Of a stretch of DNA of 64,000 bases, positions 10,357-21,475 are shown in pieces (the stretch's first letter is position 1; the number at the start of each line of letters is the position of its first letter). Source of the DNA: Steinernema hermaphroditum (Eukaryota > Nematoda > Chromadorea > Rhabditida > Steinernematidae); assembly GCA_030435675.1 (NCBI GenBank), contig CM059624.1, positions 7,774,769-7,838,768 of the forward strand, in the 5' to 3' direction. The notes beneath the pieces were generated by a model. The model had not been told where the DNA came from and ran no database searches. It was given only the letters and a program-made list of their open reading frames with translations. Both the position numbers and the translations under genes were made by a program.

Positions 10357-11345
10357 GAAAACCCACAGCAATTGGACAAAAAGCTGGAAAATATTGGTAG
10401 CCAGTTCGAAAAAAATGCTACTCCTCCGCTAGGAAAACTCTACCTTCTGTGAATCGGCGCTCATTCGACGCGCAATTGATTAAGGAAAAGGGCTATGCTT
10501 GCAGTTTTCCAAAAAACGCACGAAAACATGGAGAAAAACGGCAAAGACTACGGTCGGTTCACTAAATTCACTATTTCGCCTTATGAACGACGCGACCACA
10601 CGCCGCGAATGTGCAAAAATGGCGTGCCAGGACCAAACGCCGAAAAGGGCACAAGTTTTTTGAATTCGACTATAAATAAATGATCGACTAATTGATTGGC
10701 GTTGGTTTGTAAATTACGCGCCGCAAGTGATGTATCGGACTGTCTTAATCCTATCCTTGTCTGTATCCTCCTTGACGATGGTGAAATTCGTTATATGGTT
10801 CCTTTTATGAGCACATCGCTGTGTTCTTTCTGTTTTTTTTGTCGTTTGACCGTGTTGCAGTACTCCTTTTGTTGCCGTCGATACTGGCGTGCACAGATTT
10901 GTTTTCGTCATCGATGGCGCCTCTAAGGGCTTCCAGGTACGGCACTGGGTCAGTTCATCGGAGGAGCACCGCTTTCAGGGCGACACGGACCTGCTAATCG
11001 GTCTGGTAGTCGGAATAGATGTTTCCCCTCAAGGACACCGAATACCCAGGGAGTCGTGTGGTCTGTGGTCCTCTAGCGCATCGCGGGTCAAATGAGGGAA
11101 ACGCGCCCGTTTTCGAGATGTTTGAAAGAAGTTGTGTGAGTCTAGACAGTCTGCAACCGATAGACATGTTGAGACGGTCTGGACATTGTTTGGAGCAGTG
11201 ATCAAAGCAACGGGTCGCAGACACTGTCTCCAGACACAGTGTAGACACTAGCCAAATCAACCCTCTCTTGAGGCGCGTTGCTACCGTAATCGCTAGCGTA
11301 CAGTAATCGCAATTCTTGCACCCTCTTATCCGTCTGGATTTCTTC
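10357..11345. other. Non-coding, probably decayed repeat DNA
   Basis: Short frames on both strands have no recognisable domain. A 36-base motif near 11218-11256 (GTCTCCAGA and TGTAGACACTAG) recurs at 11487-11523, which suggests local duplication. TACCGTAATCGCTAGCGTACAGTAATCGC-like clusters of the TACNGTA motif occur near 11281-11310. Confidence 0.35.
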
Positions 11346-11349
11346 ACTT

Positions 11350-11482
11350 ACTCCAGATCAGTTCCCGCACGAGTGCGGCCTCAATGCGGCCGTCGAGAGA
11401 GTGGCGCTTCTGAAAGCGACTTGATAAGCAATCAGACCACGGGGTCGATTTGCGCAGCGCTAAACGTCCTTCGCGGTGGGTC
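11350..11482 (-). pseudogene. Second copied legumain fragment (internal exon start plus intron)
   Basis: This stretch matches 11969-12085 closely: both contain GCGGCCGTCGAGA, TGGCGCTTCTGAAAGCGACT and TTTGCGCAGCGCTAAA in the same order. The parent copy is the legumain intron 3' end and the exon reading [17 protein letters not shown]. Here the exon frame is damaged and nothing else of the gene follows. It lies just downstream of the true legumain stop. Confidence 0.85.
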
Positions 11483-11685
11483 GCTCAGACACCGTCTCCA
11501 GATATAATGTAGACACTAGACGGATTGTTCACAGATTCACAAGTTTCACAATCTCACAAAATGAATCAGAAATATCGCTTTGCAGTATTCCATATTTCCA
11601 TACAGTACAAGAAAATAAATAGCGAAATAATTGTCGAAGGAGACTATACACAGACAAAGAACGGACAAATACATTCATCGAAGGA

Positions 11686-13643
11686 TCATTCGATGCCGCT
11701 GACGTCGTTGTCGACGCACTGGTCCATGAGGACCTCGATGACGCGGTCGGCGTCGATACGGTCCTCGCAGAGGTTCGCCAGCACGTAGACGTACTTGAGG
11801 GCGTAGGGGTTCTGGAATCGAGGTGAGAGGAGGTAGCTTTTGAGGGAGAACCTCGTTGAAGTCGAAGCAGATACGGTGGAAGGCGTTGACGACGTCGTGG
11901 TGACACTGCATCTGCGTGACTCCGTGCCTCGGGTGCGTCTTCAAGATCTGCCGCTGACGGTTCGGGTCGCGGATCAGTTCTCGCACGAGCGCCTCGATGC
12001 GGCCGTCGAGATAGTGGCGCTTCTGAAAGCGACTTGATAAGCAATCTGGTCGCAGGGTCCATTTGCGCAGCGCTAAATGTCCTTCGAGAAGGCCTTAAGG
12101 CGCCAGAGGACCTGGTGGATCTGGGCGATCTTCTTCGAGAGGCGCGCTTTGAGGCCCTCGTCGTTGGATCGGTCGATCTCCCTCCGGAGCATCAGAATCG
12201 GGATCTCCCGCACTGGCCACAGCGACATTTCTGGCTCCTGAACAGTCTCCTCCTTCACTAGACTACAGTATGCTGGAGGCGCACCGGCTGCTCGAGGATG
12301 AGACGTCGCGGCGCTTTCTCGTGGCCCTGGAACTCGGCGACCTTTTCCCGGGCGATCTGCAAGTCACCGTAGTGCATCACGTGGCTCTTGTCGGTGAGAC
12401 GCTTCACGATGTTGAACTGCTCGTCGAGGGTCTCTGCGTCGAGGTCACTCTTCTGAAAGACACCCCTTGCTACCGTACGCCCCGAGGACGTACGTTGTCG
12501 GAGTCGGTCATCCAGTTGACGGAGAACTGGTCGCCGAGGCAGGGCAGCTCCATGTCGTTGTCGCAGAAGCAGCCCCACGAGCTCTCGTGCGAGTTCGCCG
12601 CCGTGATCGCGTACACTGTAAGGATCGCCCGTCAGGGGACCTACAGTAACCTAACCGCGACGCACCGTTGATGTCCTTCTTGAGGATGTTCTCGAACATC
12701 GATCCGCTCTCGCAGGCTTCCAGGTAGAAGGTGAGCTCCTTGTACTTCTGCTTCGCGTGCATCTCCTTCAGAGCGTCGTTCAGCTGTTTCACCGTGAGCT
12801 ACAGTAACCCGAAAGTCGTCGAAAGCATCACATCTCTCTCACCATTTGGGTCGGAAAGGCGATGAGACCCACGGCGCCATGGTCCGAGAAGTAGACGAAG
12901 ATTTTGTCGTTCTTTGTGCTGAAGAAGAATCATGTGAGGGAAAGAGGGGACTACCGTAACCTCATCCCCTTTCTTCTAGACACTCGGAATAGCCACGAAC
13001 CTTTCGATGACTCTTCCGTTTCCGCCCTTCACTTTGTCCTTCTGTCCCTGCAGGATCGCCAGGAAGTTCGCGGGGGTCACGTTGTTCCCTTTGTAGTCGA
13101 TCTTGACGCCCTTGTAGACGTCGCCGCCGTTGGGGGCGTTGAAGAGTTGGCCGGGGAAACGGTTCCTAAACCCCGATATCGGAAAGTGTCACTCGGTGGA
13201 CGCGCCGCCGATCATATGATCGGTCTCGGCGGCGCGATAAGGCCTCCGTGGTGGACAAAAAACAACGCTTACTCGGGGTGAGTGGCGATATCGTCGAACA
13301 TCATCGTGATGATGCGGTCGGGGTGGATACCGTGGTTCAGAAGCACGTGGTACGAGTGGCACACATCCGCCTGGAAGTGAAAGTAGCTACGATCTGTGGA
13401 ATGTGCAGACCTGATGGCGGTAGTTGTACCAGCCGTTGGAGCCGGCGACAAGAAGAGCCCAGATGGCGCCATCGCCTGCACCCGGCAGGTCATCTTCTTC
13501 GGAGCTCGATGAATCGAATCTGGAAGCATGAGCACCAGCAAGTGGGCAGGGACTAACCTCTTTCGGCCGTGAAAGTCGTGAATGTGGCCAAGGACGACGC
13601 CCAGAAGGGGCGCAAGGAGGAGGAAGAGGAGAGACGATTGCAT
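11686..13643 (-). CDS. LGMN: Legumain (asparaginyl endopeptidase, C13 family)
   Basis: Legumains are lysosomal cysteine proteases that cut after asparagine. The ATG at 13643 opens a signal peptide ([19 protein letters not shown]). Next comes [14 protein letters not shown] sequence and [20 protein letters not shown], then [11 protein letters not shown]. The catalytic His lies in [15 protein letters not shown] (near 12870) and the catalytic Cys in [16 protein letters not shown] (near 12720). [15 protein letters not shown] and [10 protein letters not shown] follow, as in animal legumains. The C-terminal prodomain ends [19 protein letters not shown]...NDVSGIE with stop at 11686. There are about nine short introns, many containing CTACAGTAA or CTACCGTA. 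Both catalytic residues are present, so it should be active. Fragments of this gene are copied at 5.8 kb and 11.4 kb. Confidence 0.95.
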
Positions 13644-13892
13644 CGTCCGACGTTTCGAGGCGACTGACGGGTTATCGGTGGCCGACGACGGCGACGTCAA
13701 GGTAAAGGGAAGGTTGTTTGTGCTGTTGTGGACTGAAGGAGGTGGACCGATAAGATCGACGTGTTCGGGAGAAAAGAAGAGGGAACTTTGCGAATCGATC
13801 CCTCCCCGTCGGGTTATGGTAGTCAACGAGAAGAAGGGATTGTATCTTTTATTTTACTTCTTGAGTTTCTTCGAACAAACTCAGAAACGATG

Positions 13893-14103
13893 CTAGTGGG
13901 TTCTCGACGCCGAAGAGGCCGCCTCCAGAGGACACATTCGGTAACACTGCGTTACGGAGAAGAAGAAAGCGGCGAGGAGCAGAAGAATGCCGACGAGGAT
14001 GAGTGCGACCGAGAGGGAGACGACGGTGTTTTGCCACAGAGGCTCCTTTTCTGAAAAGCACTGGATTTCTCGGGTAGCCTGAGTCGAACTCACTTTGTGC
14101 CAT
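13893..14103 (-). CDS. Small single-pass membrane protein (about 55 residues)
   Basis: A 52-base GTGAGT...TTTTCAG intron joins ATG GCA CAA A (14103) to the exon reading KEPLWQNTVVSLSVALILVG, then a leucine-rich helix and the tail FSVTQCYRMCPLEAASSAS. The result is a 55-residue protein with one transmembrane helix and a short cysteine-containing tail. Without splicing the same helix is part of a longer frame from 14228. Function unknown. It faces another tiny membrane protein starting at 14247, so the two may share a promoter. Confidence 0.5.
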
Positions 14104-14246
14104 CCCGGATCGAGAGCCGACTGCTTCGCGGTCAAATCGTTGGACGAATCACCCTCCGGCCCGGTTCTGTCTCGTCTGTCCGTCCTGTAGACGCCAACTC
14201 CGTCTCGCTCATTTTCGTTTCTGACCATTCCGAGAACGGTCGACAG

Positions 14247-14516
14247 ATGGCGGATACAAAGTCCCCTGACGTGAAGCCTCCTCAGCAGGACAAACCATGT
14301 GACAAACCTCCTCAGAACGATGAACCGTGTGACAAACCGGCGGAGAAAGGTAGGTCTCTGGGTTTTAAGGTTTTCTGACGCTCTTTTCAGGTCTTCAGAA
14401 GCTTAAGTGGCAGTACCTCGCCCTGATCTCCGCTGGACTCTACGGTGTCGCCTCCTTATATTTCTTCTGGGTTTTATATTTCGTTTACAAAGGATGTTCC
14501 GGTCTTTGTCGCGAAT
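14247..14516 (+). CDS. Small single-pass membrane protein with DKPCDKP repeats
   Basis: Exon 1 (14247-14349) encodes MADTKSPDVKPPQQDKPCDK with three DKP(C)DKPP-type repeats. A 41-base GTAGGT...TTTTCAG intron leads to exon 2 (14391-14516), reading GLQKLKWQYLALISAGLYGV, an aromatic transmembrane helix ending YFVYKGCSGLCRE. Total about 76 residues. The first half is proline- and lysine-rich and probably cytosolic. No known family recognised. It is divergent to the microprotein at 13893-14103. Confidence 0.6.
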
Positions 14517-14794
14517 AATTGTCTTACACAATGAGTAAATGAATTCCACACAACCCGTACGGCGCCCCAGAAAGCCCATTCAAGCTTACTTCATCCTGAA
14601 CAATAACAGTTATTATTATTACATTAAGTCGCACAATATCCAACCAAACAAGAGCCATTAAGGCTTAAATACAACCAATTTAACATGTTAGATATCACAG
14701 GAGCTATGAATTGCACTTGCAACTCAAAATGTACAAAAGATCTCAGAATAAATAACCCTACTGATACTCGTAAAGGTTACAACAACAAATTTGA

Positions 14795-17700
14795 CTAGAG
14801 TTCCTGGCCATCGTGACTCTTCTGCTCCTCTTCAGCGGCCGTCGACCCCTCAGTCTTCACCGGCTCATCAGTCTCCTTCTGGGACTGCTCGTCCTCGGTC
14901 TTGGCTTCCTTTTCAGCGTCACTGTTTTCTTCACCTGCTCGCTTCTCCTCCGTTGAAGTTTCAGTCTCATTCTCAGCAGCATCCTTGGCCTTCTTGACGG
15001 TCTTCGGCTTGTGATACTTCATCTTCGTGAGCAGATACTTAAGCTCGCGGTCCAGTTCCTTCATCTACAACAAAAACATAGGTAACCAAAAACAGAGAAC
15101 CATTCGTACCTTGTCCTTAATATCCCCAACAGTCATAGCAGGATCCTGATTCAATCCAAGCTTTTCCTGCTCTGCGCTTTTCTCCGCCCACCAGGACTTC
15201 GTTTCATCGATCTTCTTTTCCAGTGTTGAGAGTTCAGTTTCTGTGAATACTTCGGTCAAGTTTTTGGAGAGCGCGAAGAACGTTTCGCTGTGGTTGAAAA
15301 GCGACTGGAGATCAGCAATCACCTTAGGGCGCTCCTTGTGCTGCTTCCTACGGAACCGAATTTGCTTAACCGCGGTATCCAAAGCCTTCTTGTTTGCTTT
15401 AAACTCTTCCGTCGTCGTTTCAAACGTAACTTCATCTTCCAGCCAAGCACGAACATTGTCCAATTCACCGCGAGCAGCTAACTTCTCTTCTTCTGTAGCG
15501 TACTGCGAAAACTCATCCCCTTCCAATTTGTCGGACAGGTCATATAACAAGGCTTCCAAAGTATTATGAGCGACTTCACGCTCAGCTTTCGCCTTTTCCA
15601 CCTTTTCGAAATCAGCAAGTCTAAAATATCCATCATGGAGACGACGCTAGTAAAGCATACCAACCTTTGAACTGCACTTTTCGATTCACTATCCGACAAG
15701 TCCAGCACATCCTGATGCACCTTATCCACCTTCAATGCAATTTTGACAACCTTAGGCTTCTCAGGCTCCGCCTTTTTCGCAGAATCAGTTTCATTTTTCG
15801 TTTCCTTCAGCTTTGAGTCTTCGGAGTCTTGCTTCTCGGTACTTTCATCCTTTTCCTTTTCACTCTTCTCGGCTTTTTCGGACTTGGGTGGTTCTTCCTT
15901 GGAACTCTCCGGCTTTTTCTGATCTTCGGTTTCGGATTTTTCAGATTCTTTGGAGGCTTCGTCATTGGATTCTTCCTCTACCTTCTCTTTATTCTCATCC
16001 GAACCGAAGAAACCAGAAATCTTATCCGCGATGGCTAAACGTAGATTTATGAGAATCACCCAAACACAAACGCTTTTGCTTACTGTTAACGACAGACTCA
16101 ATCTTCGACGGGCGTTCGTAAACCAGTTCAATCTTGTCGATGTGCACAATGCCAGAGTTGTCCACGAAAAAGTAAGCCTTCGTTCCCTTGAATTCAGATG
16201 ACGGGTCGGCTCCTTCCTTCTCGACAGCCTCGGTAACTCCCTGTACGTTCACGGTTGTCAGATTCAATGAACCAAACTCGCTACAAATGAAGTTATATCA
16301 GAAAACAATAAACAGTCACCAACCAACCTCAACTGCTTATCGCTCAGATGGGAAAGGCTGCCATAGTTGACATTGAATGGGAAATCTTTCGTATGGGAGG
16401 TAAACGAAATAATCTTCTTATTGGTAGGGTAGTACGATTTGTACCCAAACAACGTGCGCGTCATTTTTCGCTCTTCCTGCTGCTCGCCGACAAAGCTGGT
16501 AAAATCAACCTAAAACAAAATAACGTTTTCAACCTTATATCACATCGGGTACCTGGATAGGGTGGATCTGCAACTCTTGTACAGCAAACTTTTTCACTTT
16601 GAATCCCTTGCTCAAATGAGCAGCTTGGTAAACAGCTCCCAAGGCAATTGCTTCATCAGTGTTCAGGAAACGACCGAGTTCTTTCCTACAAAATATGATG
16701 TTATTCATCTGATGTAACAAATATGCTACTGTACCCCTTGAAGAATTCTTGAAGAATGGCTTGAATACGTGGAACACGGGTGCCACCACCCATCAGCACA
16801 ATTTGATCGATCTGGTCAACATTCAGTTCGGCCATTTTCAGCGCGTCAGTAATTGGCTGCATAAAACGAGATTCCAAATCAGCGATCATCTCGTGAAGCT
16901 GTTCTCGTGTAACTTTGACGCGGAAATCTTGCTCGTCGAAAACGTTCTCTATTTGTGCAAAGTGGTCAACATTGGCGGAAAGGACCTGCTTCACGCGTTC
17001 TGCTTCTTTCAGCATTTTCGCCATAGCACGGGGGTTTTCAGTAATTTCCTTCTTTGTCTTCTTCATCTTCTTGAACTCCTCAACCAGGTGCTTCTGCATT
17101 CTCACACTGAGCTCAAGACCGCCAAGAGTTCTATCGTATCCAACACCCAACGTGCTCATCGAAGGATTCTTCTCGTTCGAATTCTTTTCCTTGACCAAAC
17201 GATATTCGAGGATAGTGGCCGTGGTCTTGGAAGCTCCGACGTCGTAAACCAGCAAGGTTTGAGATTGCTCGGTGATTTCCTTACGCCGGAAAACTCCGTA
17301 GTTGAGTCCAGCCGCCGATCCATCAGTCAGAAGTTGCAGAAGGTTTAAGCCGGCAATTTCTGCCGCTTTTGCGACGGCTTTTCTCTCAGCTTGGTTGAAG
17401 TATACGGGAATGGTGATGACGGTGTCACGAACTGGTTGTTGCGCATATTCCTCGGTAATTTGTTTCACATTCCACAGAATCATGGCCAGAAGAGTTTCAA
17501 CGTTATAAGTCGCATCACTAAATGGACAATTCTGACTTTAACCAAGTACGAGCGTTCACTCACTCGACCGGGAACGATAGCGTCCCTCTGTTCTCGTCGA
17601 TGACAACTGCCAAATGAGGGAAGCGTTCCCGATGCTGTTGAACGATCGGGTTGTCAACCTTCTTTCCAATCAAATCGAGGATATGTGTGAATGTGGTTTT

Positions 17701-18044
17701 CGGCGTTTTCACTGACTGAAGACAGGACTTGATGAGAGAAACAATTGGACCATTGGCCTACCAGTGCAGCTGCTGCATCAGCAAATAGACGCTCGCCTCC
17801 CTTGAATGTAACAACGGTTGGCGTCTTTCGCCGTGATTCCTTGTTTAACACAATCTCCATAGGAACACCCGGCTTCACAAGACCGATTTTAATAAACTGA
17901 GATCCCAGGTCGATCGACATAGCAGCAAGTGCTCCATCTGAAGGTTTTCTATGAAGTAATCTATTTGTGGTAAAGTAGTTTACCTCCAGGAGAGACTTGG
18001 GAGAGCAGCACCGCTGCTGACAACAGCAAGCCGTGAAGATTCAT
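14795..18044 (-). CDS. HYOU1: Hypoxia up-regulated protein 1 / GRP170, ER Hsp70-family chaperone
   Basis: HYOU1 is a large ER-lumen Hsp110/Hsp70 relative that helps folding and serves as nucleotide exchange factor for BiP. The ATG at 18044 opens a signal peptide (MNLHGLLLSAAVLLSQVSPG). The ATPase domain starts AMSIDLGSQFIKIGLVKPG and has PTVVTFKGGERLFADAA, VITIPVYFNQAERKAV, LLTDGSAAGLNYG and IVLMGGGTRVPRIQ. TDEAIALGAVYQAAHLSKG ends it. The substrate domain carries a long acidic, KES-rich insert near 15800-16000, as in the family, then a helical C-terminal region. The protein ends SHDGQEL instead of the usual NDEL or KDEL. About eight introns, all short. No breaks seen. Confidence 0.95.
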
Positions 18045-18481
18045 TACCAATAACTTACCTGAAAGCAGAAAAGAACTTACAAACTGTTTCAACCAAACAT
18101 TGGAAACACACAGCTTCCCCCGAGATGCACGCCCTAAAGTGATAAATGGGGAAGAAGAAGAGGGACAGTTGCGCCGTATTTCCACACGTCGGTGAACTGC
18201 AAAGCTCTGGAAGAGTGAACTGGCCCCCTAGACAGCGCCGTCTGTGTCTCGACGACGGACCACCCACGAGACTTACGTTGAGTCTACGTCATCCATAGAC
18301 GGTTACGGTGGGAATCGTGGTGAGAGTTACACCACCGAACGTTTGCCGAGCGAGTTGCAAGTGCCCCTGCCACCGGAAATGGTTTTGAACACATCGGAAT
18401 TGCTATCACAAGTGATGATTTATTACCGTGGATGGTTGTATAACGATAGATATCGTACACTATGTACAGGTCAAACAAATC

Positions 18482-19169
18482 TCATTTCATGTTACTGTCA
18501 GCTAGTGCGGCGTCCACTTCAGGATTGTTTTCCTCTGTTTTGTCGCCGCGTTTGGCTTTCAGTTCTTCTAGAACGTCCTTGCTGGAGTGGAAGAATCTGC
18601 TCGGACGGAAAACGACGGACTTGTTGAAGAATGACATCTGAAAAACATCAAATTTTTTCCTAGAACGTTCGAATAAGCCCTACCTCACTGACAGGATACA
18701 GAATGTGGAGATGTAAGTGGTTGATGCGGATCATAGGAGGGAAGTGGAATCCCATCCGCAGCATATCTACAAATGGAGCAAGAAATGGATGAAACGGTTA
18801 AAAAGAGCTCTACCTTCCACTGTATCCGCTTGTCCCTTCTCCTTCAGTTTCTCACGCAGCAGTTCTCGCCCAAGTCGTTCCATTTCTTCGACTAATTCTA
18901 CGTCGGCGGCTGTAAGATCTCCGGGCTGATTGATATGGCACTTACCTAAATCAGGATCACCATTTGTTACATAACAGTGCCTTACTAAGCGCTAGATAAT
19001 GATGTGGAGCATGCGGGGATCGGTCTTGTATCATGACAACCTGAACAAATCGCATCTTTATCGTAGTTTTTTCAGCACCGGAAACCTTTTCGCTGGCCTT
19101 CAGATGCTGCACCGGTCGATTCCATATGATATCGCAGAACACGCATTTTTGGACGCCGCCCGTGCTCAT
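18482..19169 (-). CDS. HINT3: HINT3-like histidine-triad nucleotide hydrolase
   Basis: HIT proteins hydrolyse AMP-linked substrates; HINT3 forms branch with aprataxin-like members. Exon 1 (from ATG 19169) encodes MSTGGVQKCVFCDIIWN, the Cys-x-x-Cys start of the fold. PHAPHHYLALSK follows. An exon near 18830-18930 gives LTAADVELVEEMERLGRELL, and the next carries MLRMGFHFPPMIRINHLHLH with the active-site triad HLHLHI and then LYPVSE. The last exon ends VFRPSRFFHSSKDVLEEL...ADSNMK with stop at 18482. Length near 150-170 residues matches HINT3. It is 437 bases upstream of HYOU1 on the same strand, so a shared transcript is possible but not shown. Confidence 0.9.
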
Positions 19170-20385
19170 GTCCTATAGTAAACAGCAAAGTTAGTTCACG
19201 AAAGACGGCGTCCAGAAAAACAACACGCGACGGAGCGATTATTTTGCTATAGCGGCGTCAGCGACGACTCCGTGTCCGAGAGGAGAGCACAGCGCGCACG
19301 GCGATAAAAACAACACTGACAGTTCGAAACTGTGCCCTTGCCAAAATGGGAACCTGTTCGTATTCGGTCGAATGAAGACGAATGCCAGTTAGAACGTCAC
19401 TGTAAGCCAATTATAAGTGGCGCGAGGCACGGGCACGAATGGAAGAAAAAACTGTTCGGAAGAAGGGGGACGACTCCGTGATTTATTTCTGAAGAATCCC
19501 GACGCCAGTGAATCACAAATGAGCCATTGTAAACGCATCCACATGTGGCGAAACACACGAAGTGCTCTGGTTCTATAAGGTTCTAGCTAAATTCCGGAAC
19601 TGTTTCACATTATTCTGTCGTAGGTTGAGATGTATTTATTGAGTTGACCATACAAATGAGCCACTTTTGCAGAAAACTGTTCCTTTCCCGGACCAGAGCT
19701 ATTCGCCGTTCACTCGACTCAATTGCAGTTTCCGGCACCTCAGGTAAAATCAAAGTGAGCGTCCAAACTGTTGTTCTGAATAGCAAGGTCATTGTTGTTA
19801 CAAAGGTGCTTCATGATGGGTTCCAGTCGATTTGCGCGAATATTGGCATCGGTTTTCAAATGGCTCTAACTTGTTCTAAAATGATAATAAAGCGATAGGA
19901 AGATTACGTGACAACACCGACTCAAAAAAACAGAAAGGATTGATGCCTATAAAGCCGATGATTTTTTTTCGCGCAAACTGACTGCGTGTCTTTCCGCGAC
20001 GGGAAAAGTGCAGTTTGCACAAAGCATTACTTTTCACAAAAACGCCAGTTTCAATCAAAAATTGAACTACTATGAATATAAATAATACTCCACAGTCCAT
20101 TTGAATATGATTTTAATATGTGTATATACTATAATTAATAAGTGTATATATATAATATGTGACACACACTAGGCGACCCCTCAAGTTATACTCAACTAGG
20201 TACTTATACTCACTCCCCTGCGTTCTGAATGCGCAATAACTTTACTTTAACCTCTCGAATCATGCAATGAAAATGAGCTTCAAGTCACCTAGATTCACAA
20301 CAGAGTAGATATATAGCTGATGACTTCTCGGAATCACACCCCGCCTTCAAATTACATGAACGAAACTTTAGGAGATAATCTCCCC
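19170..20385. other. Intergenic, no gene seen
   Basis: Upstream region of HINT3 and then increasingly AT-rich DNA, including a TATATA-rich run near 20110-20160. Short overlapping frames have no domain signal. Confidence 0.4.
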
Positions 20386-20650
20386 TGTCAAAAGGCTTTG
20401 AATGTCGGCGATTGTCCTCATACTTGTCTCGAGAGAGAAAGCCCTTCCGCAGTGATCCGGAAGGGAACGAGGACCGGTCTCCGGTCGTAGTATTGTTACC
20501 GTGCGACCCACCGGTCCACAAACTAAGGGCCCAGTTTCTTAGGTCCAGCCACAGAGCCAGCCTATCGGGGAGCAGCCGGACCCTATATTGGACCCCGTGT
20601 TGAGGTGTGGAAATGTTGCCCACGGTAAATGGACCCGTCACGACTTCCTT
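20386..20650. other. GC-rich block of unknown origin
   Basis: This 260-base stretch stands out from the AT-rich flanks. It contains several short complementary segments (for example GGACCGGTCTCCGGTC and CTTCCGCAGTGATCCGGAAG), which would fold locally as RNA. The minus strand has an open frame of about 118 codons over it without recognisable domain. It could be a structured RNA, a piece of a transposon or foreign DNA; I cannot choose. Confidence 0.3.
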
Positions 20651-20991
20651 GATACGGTGAGAGGGTCAATCAGATCAATGAATAAGAGACCAGAAGCTAC
20701 TGACTACTACGAAGCATATTCTTGTGCAGCGATTTCCTATGTTTCGCCGCAAAGAGCAATGCTGTTTGATTACTTGCGTTAATTCACGCCGCGGTCCTCG
20801 TCAACTGTGATCAGAGCGCCTTTGCATCTCCCACAAATGTCGACGACCATCCCGAGCTCCTTCTTCATGGTTACGTAAGTTTACCACTGTTATTATCATC
20901 CTCACAAACTTTCTAAATTCCCAAGAGATCCCATGATATCATCACATCATAGGTCGATTACGTATCGTTTTGTATGGTGTTGAGACGTTTG

Positions 20992-21241
20992 AGTCCCGGC
21001 ACATGAGTCCCGGACATTTGAGTCCCAGACAGTTGAGTCCCGGCACTTGAGTCCCGGACATTTGAGTCCCGGACACAGAGCTCCGACGAAACGGTAACAT
21101 TTCAAACGACAGAAACTCCAAACGTGAATTATGATGCATTAAATTGGTGAGCAAATACTCAAGAAGCTACCTCAAACTCAAGCGTTTCGTTGGAGCTCTG
21201 TGTCCGGGACTCAAATGTCTGGGACTCAACTGTCTGGGACG
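20992..21241. repeat. Inverted repeat with GAGTCCCGGACATTT subrepeats
   Basis: The left arm (20992-21093) has six tandem 14-15 base units of the type GAGTCCCGGACATTT followed by ACAGAGCTCCGACGAAACG. The right arm (21183-21241) holds the complement of the inner part, with three units. The loop is about 90 bases. The layout resembles a foldback or MITE element with repeated termini. No coding capacity. Confidence 0.8.
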
Positions 21242-21375
21242 TTCTACCGCCATTTCCGAAGTTTTGCCGGCTCCCAAAATGCCCCGTGATGCGCGCCGTC
21301 TCCGACCGGTTTGCCATAAGCGCCACGTCAGGGATGAAGCCGGCTACAACGAGACATGCTCTGTTCAGAGATCGG

Positions 21376-21475
21376 AATTCGACCAAAAAAGTCATCGAGT
21401 CCGAGTCCGAGTCCGGACTCGAAAAAATTCGCCGGACTCGATCGAGTCCGAGTCCGAAACGAGTCCGGAACACAG
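21376..21475. repeat. Low-complexity GAGTCCGAGTCCGGACTC cluster
   Basis: Tandem and inverted copies of GAGTCC/GGACTC, including the palindrome GAGTCCGGACTC. Related in sequence to the subrepeats 200 bases upstream, so possibly part of the same repeat system. Confidence 0.6.

Noticed and set aside
20285..20641. Ribosomal RNA fragment
   Set aside because: GC-rich and foldable, but I could match no universal rRNA core motif.
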